DNA from: Trissonchulus latispiculum
Lineage: Eukaryota > Nematoda > Enoplea > Enoplida > Ironidae
Length of the DNA: 64,000 nucleotides
Direction: 5' to 3'
NCBI GenBank assembly: GCA_030248195.1
Contig: JASAND010005356.1
Span: 1-64,000, forward strand
Program-made: the position numbers and the translations under genes
Shown here: piece after piece, positions 48,508-60,509 of the stretch
How positions within the stretch are numbered: position 1 is the stretch's first letter
Layout of the letters: each line of letters starts with the position of its first letter
Notes under the pieces: model-generated
Database searches by the model: none
What the model saw: the letters and a program-made list of their open reading frames with translations, nothing else
What the model was told of the DNA's origin: nothing

Positions 48508-50340
48508 AAGAGTGCCTAATAGGTATCTTATAATACTACCTATTACGTACACTTGATGACACTGCGGGGGAAGTTGTTGTTACGTTAGTGTTTAGAACTG
48601 GCTTTGTCAAAAATGACCTCATAGAAAACAACCTGAGCCAGAACCCGCTTTTTAACTACTCACCGTTGACAACAATCTTTGCAAACGTCTCACAAGTGAG
48701 TAATCTGCATGACCAGGCAGCACTCCAACTAGGGGTATTGTCGAAAAGTAAGAATGATGTCAATTCACACATATGCAACCAACTGAAGTTGAAACTTGAT
48801 ACATGGCAATGGCAATGGCTACAATACGGCTTGCTGCCAAACGAAGATCAATGAAGGGTTTTTCCTTTCCGAAACATTTATAACTTCAGAGATCTGTCAG
48901 CTATCTGTAGCAGCAAAGCTTGCAGAAATTTGGAAAAAACTTTGCAAAAGAAATTTTGCTGAAACCGTCAAACAATGGATGTTTTTGTCCTTCTGAACCT
49001 AGTTTTCTACATTCGCCCATTTAGATGATGAAATATGAAGTTGGTAGTTGATGACTGGTATTGGGGTAGTGGACTGTAAGACAATAATTATTCTAGAATT
49101 TCGGAGTTTACTGCCGAATATGTTCACCACTGGCAGCTGCGAGTTTTGAGACTGTCCTTGCATAGCATTGTGAACAAATGCATGCAGTTAATTTATACTA
49201 AAATGTTGATTCACTGCTCTATGCTGCCATTGGGATACTCCACTGCTGCAGAAGAGAAAAATATTCAAGTAGACTCCATTGAATTGGTAGAAAACAGCCG
49301 ACTAGAAAATCAAATGTGATCAGTTATGCAAGTCTGTACTTCCGATGGTTTTAATCAGGAAAAGTGCTTTCTGTAACTCTGATCCTGTTTCATTACAGAA
49401 CCTTATGCTTTATTATCTCTTTGTTCAAGCATTGTTTTCAAATCATAAACAGTTCAAGAATCCGCTTTATAAGTCAAAGTCATAGGTAACAGCACCTCTA
49501 CTACCTTTTTTCAAGTGAGTTACAAACTAAAATTAGACTTTTTAGTACTCTCCACAAAATACAACGTGGCTCTGCCATCAATTCAAAATTCACTTAGTAG
49601 CTGACCTAAAGGTAAAATTTAAACGGTTATATTTACTTCTAAATCTAGCGTCTCATTTTGTGGAGCCAGTGTCACCTTTGTCCAATTAGTTTCATAACAC
49701 TGCTGAACCCGTAACTGAGTGACACTTAAGGACACTTAGACTTAAGTGACACTTAGAAATGACATCGGCATTTCCTTTATGGAAGTAGCGACACACAATC
49801 TTACTATATCAAGTGACTGAATAAGCAGAAGTTTTAACCAAAGCTCATCCAGATTATACTTATTTAAAGTATCCGTTTGAAACTCCTTCAAACTTTAATT
49901 TTCAATCTTTCCACAATTTGCTTCGCAAACATTATTCATACATTATTGTACTTATGGATACTTTTCTTTGGTTTTTGATTTTCGTACTAGCTTGAATTTG
50001 GCTACTCTTCAAAAATAATGCAGTGGTTACATTGGGAAAAGTTATCGATTTAGTTAAAAATCGGATATCTATATTTGTTGCAAACTCCTATCATTAGTTC
50101 AATGACCGTATATAGTATATGCTCAACCTTGTTAAATTTAAAGAGTCGAGGGGGCCAGAGCACTAAACTATTGGAGCTCACAGAACGGCTACGATATCAG
50201 TCTTGAGACTAATAGCTCGAGACAAATACATTTTCGACGAACGTTTGATACTACTCATGATGAATATCAATCCATAGAGCGCTGTTTCTAATCGGAAACT
50301 GCTAAACTTGCATTTCAGTTGAATTTAGTGAGTATATTGT
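48508..50340 (+). repeat. Segmental duplication, copy A
   Basis: Co-linear with 59803-64000 once two insertions in the other copy are removed. Similarity starts at CTAATAGGTATCTT and is still present at 50340. It carries the possible exon ending at 48695. Confidence 0.9.
48552..48695 (+). other. Possible coding exon (copy A)
   Basis: An open frame reads from GATGACACTGCG through FRTGFVKNDLIENNLSQNPL to NVSQ, where CAA is followed by the donor GTGAGT. In copy B (to 59989) the same frame survives despite substitutions and a 3-base insertion, and the donor is conserved. Frame-preserving change suggests a translated exon, perhaps the extracellular N-terminus of Gr-like gene 2. Alone it has no recognisable domain. 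Confidence 0.4.
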
Positions 50341-50707
50341 AATTGGGCTACTTCTTGGTAGGGAGGGACAGCATTATAGACAGAGTCGGAACGGGCGCCT
50401 TCACAGGTTGCCCAAACCGTCCTAAAAATTCCGGCCCGTGAAGGGAAATTATCAAGCTTTACTCATTTTTGAAGGGTTACAATTGTCTTGAACAACTTCT
50501 CATAATCGCAGCAAACCACCGGTCCCTCGCGCTTGTTAAGACCGGTTTGCACTATATTAATTTGTCACGCAAAGGTAAGCGAAAAGGAATAATCATAATC
50601 TAACCTAGAAGACTGAAACATTAAAAATTGAAGTTGAACTCAAAAATGGCATTCTGGAGAACTGTTCTGCATGCAACTGTACACAAAAATCTGATACAGT
50701 GACATAA

Positions 50708-51763
50708 CAAAGGAGTATCCTCTACTCCTGCTATATCTGGTTTGCAACATTTATGACTCTGTTCACTCTGATATGGTTAATATTGCCCACAGCCGAAACT
50801 AACACGGGAAATGCCCTACACAAATTCCTGATGATGTGCGGTCATTTTTGGTCCATCTTCACTTCACTATATTTCATGCATTATATTGGAAAGTATGGTA
50901 TGTACGTTGAACTCACCAATTAGTATATTCACGCATAATCTTCAAGTCTAGAAAAATCTTTTAGCCATGCATTATTTTAAATGAGAACGAGAAAAAGAGA
51001 AAGTACACTATTTTAAACTAATTATCACTGTTCGATCTTTCATAAATGTGATAGCATTTTGCAGCGTACATGTTATGCTAGAACATATTTAAATTATTCG
51101 TTGTCTGATGCAGTTCGTAATTAATAGTCTACGTCCTAGCAGAATTAATTTTTACAATAATAAATACAATTAATTTTTACAACAAGCCATGCAGATGAAC
51201 AGAAACGGTTTTAAGCCATGAGTTTCAACAAAGTTACAAATACAAATAATATCAAGAGTACATAATACATAAGAGTATGACAGCTGACATACTCTTATGT
51301 ATTATGTACTCTTGATAATATTAAATTTTAACAGAATTTAAAGTTGAGATACTGGTACAAAATGCAATCCTTTCTTTAGCATTTATTATTTATGTGTGCG
51401 AGATGGTCAGGTTTTGAAATTCTTAGCATTACCACTATCATCGACGACAAAACTTCAACTTTTTTACACAAAGTATCTTATGCACACTGTGATAAGATTT
51501 GGGTATCTACATAGATTCACGAATATAACCGTATGTTCAATGTGGCTTGCAATGCATATTCGCACTACTCTAATTTTAGGGAAGCTACATCATTTTTTAA
51601 ACATTTGGAAAGAAGAGTGCCTCGATGACATATCTAGAATCTTGCCTGTCAAACTGGTCACCTTCTGCTTTATACTACTTCTAGCCTACTTTGCAGTTTT
51701 TGCTGAGGTTACTATTTTGTAAGTCCATGCCATTGAAAGCACTCAAAGCAATTCAGAATGCTC

Positions 51764-51823
<60 letters not shown>

Positions 51824-53714
51824 TGTGTGTGTGTGTGTGTGTCTGTTGAATATATAACAGCTGGAAAAATATCTCATTAATTGCCAAGTCCACTTGCTTC
51901 ATTAAAATTGAGAGATTATATAACTATATATATATATATAAACAACGCTTTGGCAAAGACGTGAGGCGGAGCAATCCTTATATCTCCCTCTATTAATTGT
52001 ATAGCCCCCGGATACACCGGAACCACGTTGTATCTGGAATGACATACCAAGGCGTCAAATGAACTGAACTGAACAGAACTTTGTGTGACTTGAATTATCT
52101 CCCAATCAAGGACAAGCCAGATTCCCGGTGGTGGGAGAGATGAGGACGAGCCGGGATTTTCCGGCTCGGCTCGGCTCGCGAGCATACCCGGCTCGGCTCG
52201 GCTCGGAAGAATACTGAACGTGGGTCGGCTCGGCTCGGCTCGCCCAGCTTGAAATTTGAAATTTGACAGATTGCACCATTGCATGGTGGTGCCAACTCGT
52301 CTGGAGCGGTCTTAGACTCTAACCAGTTCACAAACTGCCAAATGTTGTGGCCGAGCCCTAGTGCTGTCGAAGTAACTTTTTCTTTTGAGTTGCTCAGAAG
52401 ATATCTTCGCACGGACCTGGGGTATTCGATGATGAGCGATCTAGGTGTGCGACCTGTGGCCGAGTGGGATACGCCTGGACACTAGGCGACAAATAGTCGT
52501 CCCACACCAACGGGTCCTGAATCGATTTCTTTGCTAAGGTATTCACTAGGGTCCGAATAAATCTCTCTGCGACCCCATTGCCTTGAGGGTGCTTTGGTGT
52601 CGTGCAGTGATGGACTATCCCGTTTTCACTGAGGTACTCAGCAAAGGTCCTAGACCTCAAGCACCTGCCCTGATCTACTACAATTTTAGCCGGCATCCCA
52701 GTAAAGTTGCAAAAGAAAGCTAAGGCGGAAATGGCTGACTCGCTGGAAACCTTAAGAACAACGTCCGCCATTGCTGACTTGCTACATATCGATAGCAACG
52801 AGGACGCATTGGTTACCATTTTTTCTCTGAGGGAAGTGCAGTATGTCGACAGCAAAAAGTTCCATTGGCCTTTCCGTCAGAATCGGAGACAATGTCGGAC
52901 GCTCGCGTCGGCCTTGGTTGCAGCTCTGGCACGTAGGCAGACCCGAACCGTACGTCGAACGTCGGCAACCTGAGAAGGCCAAAAGAAGTCCTTTAGCTGG
53001 TGTGCGGAACTGGGCATATAGGGCCTTGGTTTGTCGTCACCAAAGACCAGGTACTAATGTAACCCAATTTTTGCCAAACCAATTTTCTGCTCATCATACC
53101 TACCATACTCTCAGCCCATGCTATCAGAAGATCATTCTTCTCCTCCGGATACTCCCCCGAAAAAGTTGGCAAGGGCTGAATGAAACACAATCGAGACAGT
53201 GCATCGGTAAGTAGATTGATTATCTTTGTCCCGGCGGTACTTGATGATGTAATCAATCGGCCGCAAAGTTCCCACCCTCCGCAGGATATAGGCAGGAATT
53301 GTCGAAAGCTTTGAAAGCCCGACTATAACAAGAGCTTCTTTGTCTAAAGCCGAAGAGTTCTTCTCGGCTCTCCATAGAACTTGCTCTGAAACGAAATTAG
53401 GTTAGGGGCCGTTTCTACCGGAAGGGTCTGGTAGAGGGCGGTACCTAACCCATGGCCGAGTCTCCAGGGTGAAGACTGAGTCAGCAATCAACTCTAGCTG
53501 TGCTTGTGCTGTCTGATATTTTAGATGCATTGAAGGTTACCAAATGGTAGCAGTAGAGCACGGAAACGTCTTTGCTATTCTTATATTTTTTCATGAAGTT
53601 TGGATGTGTACACAGACAACTGTCGCAATGATTATATTCATCGTTCAATGTGGTTTAGCAGTCTTGTTAGCTGCAGGATTAAAGGTACCACTACGCACTG
53701 TTTCCACTGTAAAA
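50708..53714 (+). CDS. Gustatory-receptor-like gene 2, partial (three exons)
   Basis: Three exons parallel gene 1. Exon 50708-50897 encodes CYIWFATFMTLFTLIWLILP and FWSIFTSLYFMHYIGKYG, then GTATGT. Exon 51403-51718 contains ILGKLHHFLNIWKEE and ends at GTAAGT. Exon 53525-53714 contains TVAMIIFIVQCGLAVLLAAGL and ends before GTACCC. Junction phases are consistent (1, 2, 0). The FTSLYFMHYxGK and GKLHxFLNIW matches to gene 1 show paralogy. An in-frame TAA lies just before exon 50708, so the start must come from an earlier exon (perhaps that ending at 48695) or the gene is decaying. A fourth exon with the TYxxxxxQ end was not found downstream. The second intron holds an antisense integrase fragment. 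Confidence 0.5.
51767..51842. repeat. (GT)n microsatellite
   Basis: About 75 bases of GT dinucleotides with one GA and one CT interruption, 45 bases into the second intron of Gr-like gene 2. Confidence 0.95.
52133..52245. repeat. GGCTC word array, probable broken hAT-type arm
   Basis: AGAGATGAGGACGAGCCGGG followed by tandem CGGCTCGGCTCGG words. The first bases resemble the TAGAGATGAG ends of the elements at 33035 and 34989. No matching right end was found, so it looks like a single arm. Confidence 0.55.
52394..53256 (-). pseudogene. Broken Ty3/gypsy-type retrotransposon: RNase H end and integrase
   Basis: Reading the minus strand, 53256-52993 ends an RNase H region (TDALSRL motif). 52982-52782 has a CQSC zinc-knuckle remnant and the start of the integrase core (ELFAVDILHF). 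52855-52394 continues the core, with the second catalytic Asp (VVDQGR) and the Glu (GNGVAERF) 35 residues apart, the DDx35E spacing of LTR-retrotransposon integrases. The three pieces are in different frames, so the element is inactive. It lies antisense in the second intron of Gr-like gene 2. LTRs were not identified. Confidence 0.8.
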
Positions 53715-54740
53715 GTACCCTTTATAATATGGATAATGTATTAAATAAGGAAATAACGATTAATAACCGATAACAATTATTATGACAATGGTAATAGAAA
53801 ATGTGCTGAAACTCAAAATAACATTTTCTTTGTGATGTACTTATAATGGCGCTATGACCGTTTAAAAACAGCGCTATTTTTGTGTGCGGAGGAAAAATTT
53901 AAATTGAAAGCAAGTATTATTACTTGTTAATAAATGTTGATAAGTATTAAGTTGCCGTTGCCGTGAGTTTTGTACAGAAAGGACTGCGTTATTTTGTTGT
54001 GAGGGGGAAAACTACTACTTTTGTACTGCCTATGCCTGCCTGTAGTGCCCGACAAAAACCCAACTTCCACAATTAGGACTGCTGAGGCTAAGTTCGTAAA
54101 TTCATTAATGTTAGAAACTATGCAAAGCAAACCTTTAATCAATTATTTCTAATTAAACTCAGACAACAAAAGTGGTAAACTGCCTATTTTCTAAGGGCTT
54201 GACACTTTATAACATGAAAGGTTTGTTGAAACTTCATAGGAGTCCTGTACTCTATACGGCTCTGACATATTTTAAAAGTCTATTACCTGCCTTAGTTCTC
54301 CTCCATATTCCTCCAAGTATGTGTTCAAAAATCCGAAAGCTACTCTCTATGCCTGTTTTCTTCTGCAATTTTGTAGAGATGAGCGCAGGCCGGATTGTTT
54401 CGGATCGGCCCGCCTAGTTAAAAATTTTGCACGGACCTGTCTGACTCGATCCGTAAGGTGACAATATTAAAAAAGAGATTTCCAAAATTATAGCAATAAT
54501 ATTAATTCAAAAGCTTATATACATCATGAAAAAGCAAACTTATGTTACAGAATGCTAAATTTCTAAATGCTAAAAATAACCTGAATTAGTAAATTTTTCG
54601 GTATTTTTCAGTTTTAAGATTACCTTGGAGTCGATTCCGTTCCCACACCGCTGGTCAATAAATGTCATCTCGCCGCGGGCCAGGCCTCACCGACGAGCCA
54701 ATATACTCATCTGTAAGACGTCCGCCATCATCTCACATAC

Positions 54741-55458
54741 CAACAACCCCAAAATCGCAGTTGATGGAAATCCTCAGTATGCATAGCGGTCCCCGTTTGA
54801 ACTTGCGCAGCATAAGTCCAAGGGGTTAGAATCCCCTCGAACTCGCCACGACCCCCTCTCATGACATCAGATAGCTGCTGAAGGTCCACGTAAGGTTTAA
54901 CCTTCCATGTACCGTCAGAAGCTACATGCCTTGAGATAAACCCGTACCGTTGCTCACCAACGAGATTATGCCAGATATCGCGCGGATTGTATGGACGCCG
55001 ATTGCGTTGACGAAAGAAGGAACCGGCAACTTCCACGTCCTTTTTCTTCCCACCCTTCTGGACGCAGGTCAGTAGACGATGACCTCTCTCCTTGGTGCTA
55101 ATTTCTTCCATTACGGCCATCTGGTACGTTTTGAAAAAATTGACAAGCCAGGGGGACAGACAACCCGGTCAACAACCAGGTTGCCCGGCGACCGGATCCG
55201 GATGAAAGGTGGATTATGGGAAAGGTGGTCAGAGGCGGAATGGGAAGGCGTGCCGGTAAATTTTTTGAGGAAGGGGATCGCCTTCAGAGTCAACTCCTCC
55301 TCCGTTGCCTGGATAATAGGGGCTTCCTGGGCGTCCCAATTGGGGTCTTTCCTGGTGGACCTCATGAACTTTTTGATGTCTTTCTTCGATTTGAACTTCT
55401 TCTCCCTGGCAAAGGCATATGCGGCCTCCCTGATGTCGGCGGGGGGCGCAATCAACAT
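54741..55458 (-). pseudogene. JmjN/JmjC domain protein fragment, KDM4 demethylase-like
   Basis: Two overlapping minus-strand frames. 55458-55111 begins MLIAPPADIREAAYAF and includes APIIQATEEELTLKAIPFL, which resembles a JmjN motif. 55120-54741 has RRPYNPRDIWHNL, the tract EFEGILTPWTYAAQ, and AMHTED at residues 112-117, equivalent to the KDM4 region containing the HxE iron ligands. The second His of the JmjC site is missing because the frame stops soon after. A donor-like TTG|GTATGTGAG at 54741 suggests an exon end. The two frames overlap by ten bases in different phase, so a frameshift has occurred or one start is alternative. KDM4 enzymes remove methyl groups from histone H3 lysines; here only the N-terminal half is visible and activity is unlikely. 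Confidence 0.6.
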
Positions 55459-55508
55459 TTAGCCAGGACATCTAAAAGTAAATTACCACACACTATACCA
55501 CAACCACT

Positions 55509-55541
55509 AACTACTACTACTACTACTACTACTACTACCAC
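55509..55541. repeat. Short (CTA)n tract
   Basis: About ten CTA repeats ending in CCACAACCACAAACAAC. Confidence 0.85.
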
Positions 55542-55559
55542 AACCACAAACAACTAGCT

Positions 55560-56470
55560 CAACACACACTGTTCCATCGAATCAGCTATTCTAATTACGT
55601 GAATTTTGTAGATGTTTTACATTCTGGTAGTTGCAATCACAATTTTTACTGCGAAACCTCTCAAACACATGAATTCTTTCATTTAATAAAAATTAATCAC
55701 TTTAAAAAATCTAATTGTTGCTTTAATGCAGCAAAAGAGTCTTTTTTCTAGTTTCTGTGCACCAATATCTTTGTTCCAGCAGCTGTTTTGAAACCGCAAG
55801 TTTTGGTTCCTTGTTGCGGTGTGCAGCTGTTCCCATTTATCATTGCGTTCTTAGTTGCGAAGCTCGACGTCTAGGCTTTTGGTCAAAGAAACTGGATAAA
55901 ACTGGAATTTCATAGAAACTTGTCAGCTGATTTGATAGATGGAACAAGTGTGTCTGGGTGAATGCAGGGGGCTTGTGCACAAATGAAAAGATCAAGAAAT
56001 AATAAAATATATTACTAAGTGGAAAGGTGACATAACACACAGACTAAGATAAGCATGCAACTTATAAACTAAATAAAAAACAGGTAACATGAAGCTAAGA
56101 CCCCCCTTCAAATTACATATCTTATGACTCACTCAACCGATCTGCCTTTTAATTTTTTGAAATTCAGTCATTCCTGGTTAACTCTTCTGGAGTCCAGTCG
56201 CGTCAAGCAGCGTGTAAGTTTCTTTAATACCTTTGATCACTTTTTGTTTTACTGCATAAAGATTCATTATAATTGAAAAACTTTTAAACTTCGCCAAATT
56301 AAAATCTGTTAAATAATAGTAATACGTTAAGTAATTTTATTATTATAAATATTACTCCATTGTGACATCCGGATATACAAATGAAGTCTTATATGCCGTA
56401 AAAGTTTGTGTATTTAGTGTTGATGAAATTTATGTGATTACGGCCTATCCATTTTATGTTGGCTGACCAG
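55560..56470. other. Stretch without recognisable gene
   Basis: AT-rich; no domain or repeat pair was noticed. Confidence 0.5.
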
Positions 56471-56568
56471 CTGTGGTCAATTACTCAATTTTTGACGTTT
56501 TTTTGAATTTTAAGTTTAAAAGCCAACAAAATGTCCAGGACTCCAAAAGTTTTGCTATCAGTTGCAAA

Positions 56569-56886
56569 ATGTATCCCGTCGAGAACGTCGGCTGTGTTAC
56601 CATTGATGAGGCGCACATTGCAAGACATTGTGCGCCCACGTCCACGGACAAAAGCTGTTTCTTCGGTTCCATGGAATCGATTAAACAACTCATACTACGC
56701 ACCCTGGCCCTCCCCAACAAGTCCTGGCGAAAGGACATCGGCACCCGCTTCCGAATTTTCCATGAATTCGAAGAGGGGCTGGGGAACATGGGCTTCGACG
56801 GGGGCCCAACCAAGGGTATCCGGGTCGTAGTGGAGGAACGGCCCTACGGATACCATGTGATCACAGCAATTCCAGCTGTATGTTAA
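56569..56886 (+). CDS. Small ORF resembling bacterial secreted RNase-toxin C-terminal domains (EndoU/CdiA-CT type)
   Basis: The open frame runs 56473-56886; an internal ATG at 56569 gives 105 residues. The order of features is like the small RNase domains at the tips of bacterial contact-dependent or polymorphic toxins: EAHIARHC near residues 14-21 (two His), then DKSCFFGS followed by an Ile/Leu-rich helix, then KGIRVVVEE and the closing VITAIPA, comparable with their usual Val-rich strand plus VITAYP ending. These families act as RNases in target cells. The frame has higher GC than its flanks (roughly 55% against 35%) and is flanked by AT-rich non-coding DNA, as would fit acquisition from bacteria. 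No signal peptide or immunity gene is visible. Similarity is by motif order only, and an antisense frame is also open, so the call is tentative. Confidence 0.4.
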   Translation: MYPVENVGCVTIDEAHIARHCAPTSTDKSCFFGSMESIKQLILRTLALPNKSWRKDIGTRFRIFHEFEEGLGNMGFDGGPTKGIRVVVEERPYGYHVITAIPAVC

Positions 56887-57940
56887 GTGGTACCTGGCGG
56901 TACCTGATCCTGTCCTAACTGCCTTCATAAGGGCAACATTGGCCCATGAAATTTGAGGTAGTTAAAAATTGAATTCTACCTACAACTTTCATGAGCAGCG
57001 TTCCTATACCTATTTCTCACTTACTGCATTCGACTGTTATGGTTGTGTGAATATTATTTATTATTTCCTGCATTTGCTTTATTTGTACTACCTCTACGAA
57101 TTATGATGTGCACTTATGCTTATATTTCTTATTTCTACGTGCTGCCTTCTATTTTGGTAAGTAGTACTGATAATAATTGAAAGTTTAAATTAAAAATTGA
57201 AATTAAAGTCAACGATACCGTGAAATATGATGAGCAAAAACAGCGTTGCGGACGGGTATCAAATAGAGAATGGGTAAGCAGTGGAGAATATAAGGATGAA
57301 AATATGGTGATGATGCTTATTGAAGGATTAATGAAAATGTTAGGAAAATTCAAAAAATACGATCATTGCATCCATAATTATAATCTGAAAATAAGAAACG
57401 CAAATACAGCACATTATCTATAGTCCAAAATTTTTTTAAATGTACACCCTAAGCAAAAGCCCTAACGTAAAGTCTAAATTGCAGCTGTGAAACACACGTT
57501 CTTAAGAGAGAACTAGACATAGCAGCTAAATATATATTTCGTTAGACTGAACACATTGTATATACTGCAAAACCACAGCAACGCTTTCACAGCAATAAAC
57601 TCTAAGCTGGAAAGAAGCTTGCTTCAAAGAACTTATCTTGACATGCTTGATACTATATAGGAGTATTATGTGTAAATAATATATATAATAGCATTAATAC
57701 AAAGTAATTGATATCATTAATGTATAGTTACTCAAAGCAATAACAAATTCACCAAAATAACATACGTAACACAAAGTAATATTCCAATTATATAACAATT
57801 TACATAACAATTATCGAAAGTTACAAACATAAATTATATAACTATATAAATAAGTCTGGAAGAAGAAGAAGAAAATTAGCAAGTATAACCCATCACATAT
57901 ATTTGTTTGATTCTTTCGGCTACAAATTACCCAGTCCTCA
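56887..57940. other. Stretch without recognisable gene
   Basis: AT-rich; short frames only, no repeat structure apart from AT-rich runs around 57650-57800. Confidence 0.5.
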
Positions 57941-57962
57941 TCGGTTTCATTACATATACTAA

Positions 57963-58045
57963 ATGAGCTGTCACATATATCATACCGATCATATATCATA
58001 TATCATATATCATATATCATCATCATATATCATATCATATCCCAT
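57963..58045. repeat. CATATAT tandem repeat
   Basis: CATATATCATATATCATA-type 9-bp units (about seven copies), with CATCAT variants. Confidence 0.85.
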
Positions 58046-58194
58046 ACCTATCACATATATTTTGATTCAGTATATTTTCATCCACAAATTACCCAGTTTC
58101 ATACATATATTAATCCCTCCTGAACATCTATGCTCATCACTGACTTCCACAAAACATTCTTTCTCAAAACATAGACATCAAAATTTCAAGAATA

Positions 58195-58800
58195 GCTCCC
58201 AAAAATAGGGATCAAAATAGCTCCCGAAAGTTGGGATCAAAATAGCTCCCAAAAGTTGGGATCAAAATAGCTCCCAAAAGTTAGGATCAAAATAGCTCCC
58301 AAAATTTGGGATCAAAATAGCTCCCAAAAGTTGGATTTAGTCACTTTCTGAAGTCCATTCAAAGGCTCAAAAAGTTGGATTCAAAATAGCTCCCAAAAAG
58401 TTGGGATCAAAATAGCTCCCAAAAATAGAGATCAAAATGGCTCCCAAAAGTTGGAATTCAAGTAAGTACTCAAACACAAATTCTCGTCAGACCTTTCATA
58501 GACCGAAAAAGTTGGATTCAAAATGGTTCCCGAAAGTTGGGATCAAAATGACTCTCAAAAGTTGGGATCAAAAGTGTCTCCCTAACAATTCTACAACTTT
58601 ATTCATCACCGTTAATTAGTCATCAGCTTGATCACCTGGAGCAAAATGACTCTAAAAAAACGTATTTCATCACATCACCCAAACATCAGCTTAATCACAA
58701 ACGACTCCTAAAAATAGGGATCAAAATAGCTCCCAAAAATAGGGATCAAAACAGCTCCCAATAGCTCCCCAAAAATGGGATCAAAATGGCTCCCAAACAG
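58195..58800. repeat. GGGATCAAAATAGCTCCCAAAAG tandem repeat
   Basis: About fifteen direct copies of a 25-29 bp unit containing GGGATCAAAATAGCTCCC followed by AAAAGTT or AAAAATA, with diverged stretches between 58330-58370, 58455-58520 and 58585-58695. GGGA at the start of the unit and TCCC at its end allow each unit to form a small hairpin. Confidence 0.9.
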
Positions 58801-59845
58801 GTCCCAGTTGATGTCTCTATTACTACTTACATCAAATTGAAGTCTCTATCTTGGGCTATTTACTGCTGCGCAAATGACAATGATACACCAAGCAACGAGC
58901 AAGAAACGACGTTTGAACGATTTGATCAATCTCCTTTCGACTGTTATTTACTTCAAACTTTAATGCGCTTTAACTTTCTCATACTGCTTTGTAGAAACTG
59001 GGTGCAACAAGATACCCTAAAATGTTCAGGACATCGAGAGTTTCAATTTGATATAAAATTTGGCTATATTTGGAAAATTCGAAAATTTGACATTTTTTGA
59101 CTATAGGCATGCGTCCACAGTTAAACACCAGCAACTGCAGTGAAACACACGCACACATTTTCCTTTCATATGTGCAAATTGGCACACCGAATTTGGTTGG
59201 AATAGCTCGCTTTCATCCGACTTATGGACCATTATATTCAAAAAATTGAGAAAATGACGTATTGTGAGGAAAAACGCCAACGCGGTAACCAAAACTGTGA
59301 ACTACTCACACGTAGCAGCATGGATTTTGCGTATGGAAATTGAACCTCTATTTGTGTACTGTGTTAATATCTATACGCGAAATTTATGCAGTAAATGGTT
59401 AGTTCAGGCCACGATGAAACATTTCTTTGGTGACGTTTTTGTAAGTCAAATTTGTGCAAAAACCTACTTCACCCAACTTTGAAAATTTCTATAAATTCAC
59501 CGAGCTAACGCAAAAACACCTCATATAGATATTAACACGCTACCTTAGTCCAGATTAACATTTTGGCAAGTTGTAGCTCTTTTGCTCTTGCACAGCGCTC
59601 AAACATTTGGTTACCGCGAAATTTTCCCAACTTTTCCTTTTCCTAAGTTTAACACATGTCGGGATCACCTTTGGAGGACTATTGTGAATGATAGGGATAG
59701 TTTTGCAACAAACGCAACTGTCTTGTTTTGGGGACCTATGGGGACTACAAAATATGTAAAAATGAGAAAAATCGGAGATGGTCGAAAATTCGCGACCTCC
59801 TCCCTTAATAGGCATCTTACAATAGTATCTATTACGTATACTCTT

Positions 59846-59989
59846 GATGACACTGCGGGGGAAGCTGTTGCTAAGTTAGTGTTTAGAACTGGCATTGTCA
59901 AGAATGACCTTCTAGAAAACTACCTGAGCAAAAACCCGCTTTTTAACTATTCACAGTTGACAACAACTTTCTTTGCAAACGTCTCACAA
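59846..59989 (+). other. Possible coding exon (copy B)
   Basis: Second copy of the frame at 48552-48695, with FRTGIVKNDLLENYLSKNPL then FANVSQ and the same GTGAGT donor. It has one extra codon relative to copy A and no stop. Confidence 0.4.
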
Positions 59990-60509
59990 GTGAGTAATCT
60001 GCACGACCAGGGAGCAGAATGTCGAAAAGGCAGAATGGTGTCAATTCAAACATATGCAACCACTGCAGTTGAAACTTGATATATACTGGCAATGGCTACA
60101 ATACAGCTTGCTGCCAAACGAAGATCAATGAAGGTTTTCCTTTACGAAATATTAACAACTTCAGTGGTCTATCAGCTACCATATCACAGAAAGTCATGAA
60201 ATTCTTACAGCTTAAGCTAAACATCGACCGAATAGTCATTAAAAATGTATTTTTGATTATTTTGCTGCTGTCGCAGCTTGTAGAAATTTGGAAAAAAACT
60301 TTGCCAAAGAAATTTTGCTGAAACCGTCTAACAATGGGTGTTTCTGTCCTTCTGAACCTAGTTTTCTACATTCGACCACTTAGATGATGAAATATGAAGT
60401 TGGTAGTTGATGACTGTTATTGGTGTAGTGGACTGTAGGACAATAATTATTCTAGGATTTCGGATTTTACTGCCGAATATGTTCACCACTGGCAGCGGCG
60501 AGTTTGGGA

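Noticed and set aside
52707..53214. Plus-strand frames over the integrase region
   Set aside because: Antisense shadows of the minus-strand Ty3/gypsy remnant, which has the DDx35E pattern.
54374..54717. Third TAGAGATGAG hAT MITE
   Set aside because: The left end resembles the family, but the candidate right end CTCATCTGTA has no matching octamer duplication, so I could not support an element.
56481..56928. Antisense frames opposite the RNase-like ORF
   Set aside because: They show no motif pattern, whereas the plus frame has an ordered set of family-like motifs; not fully excluded.
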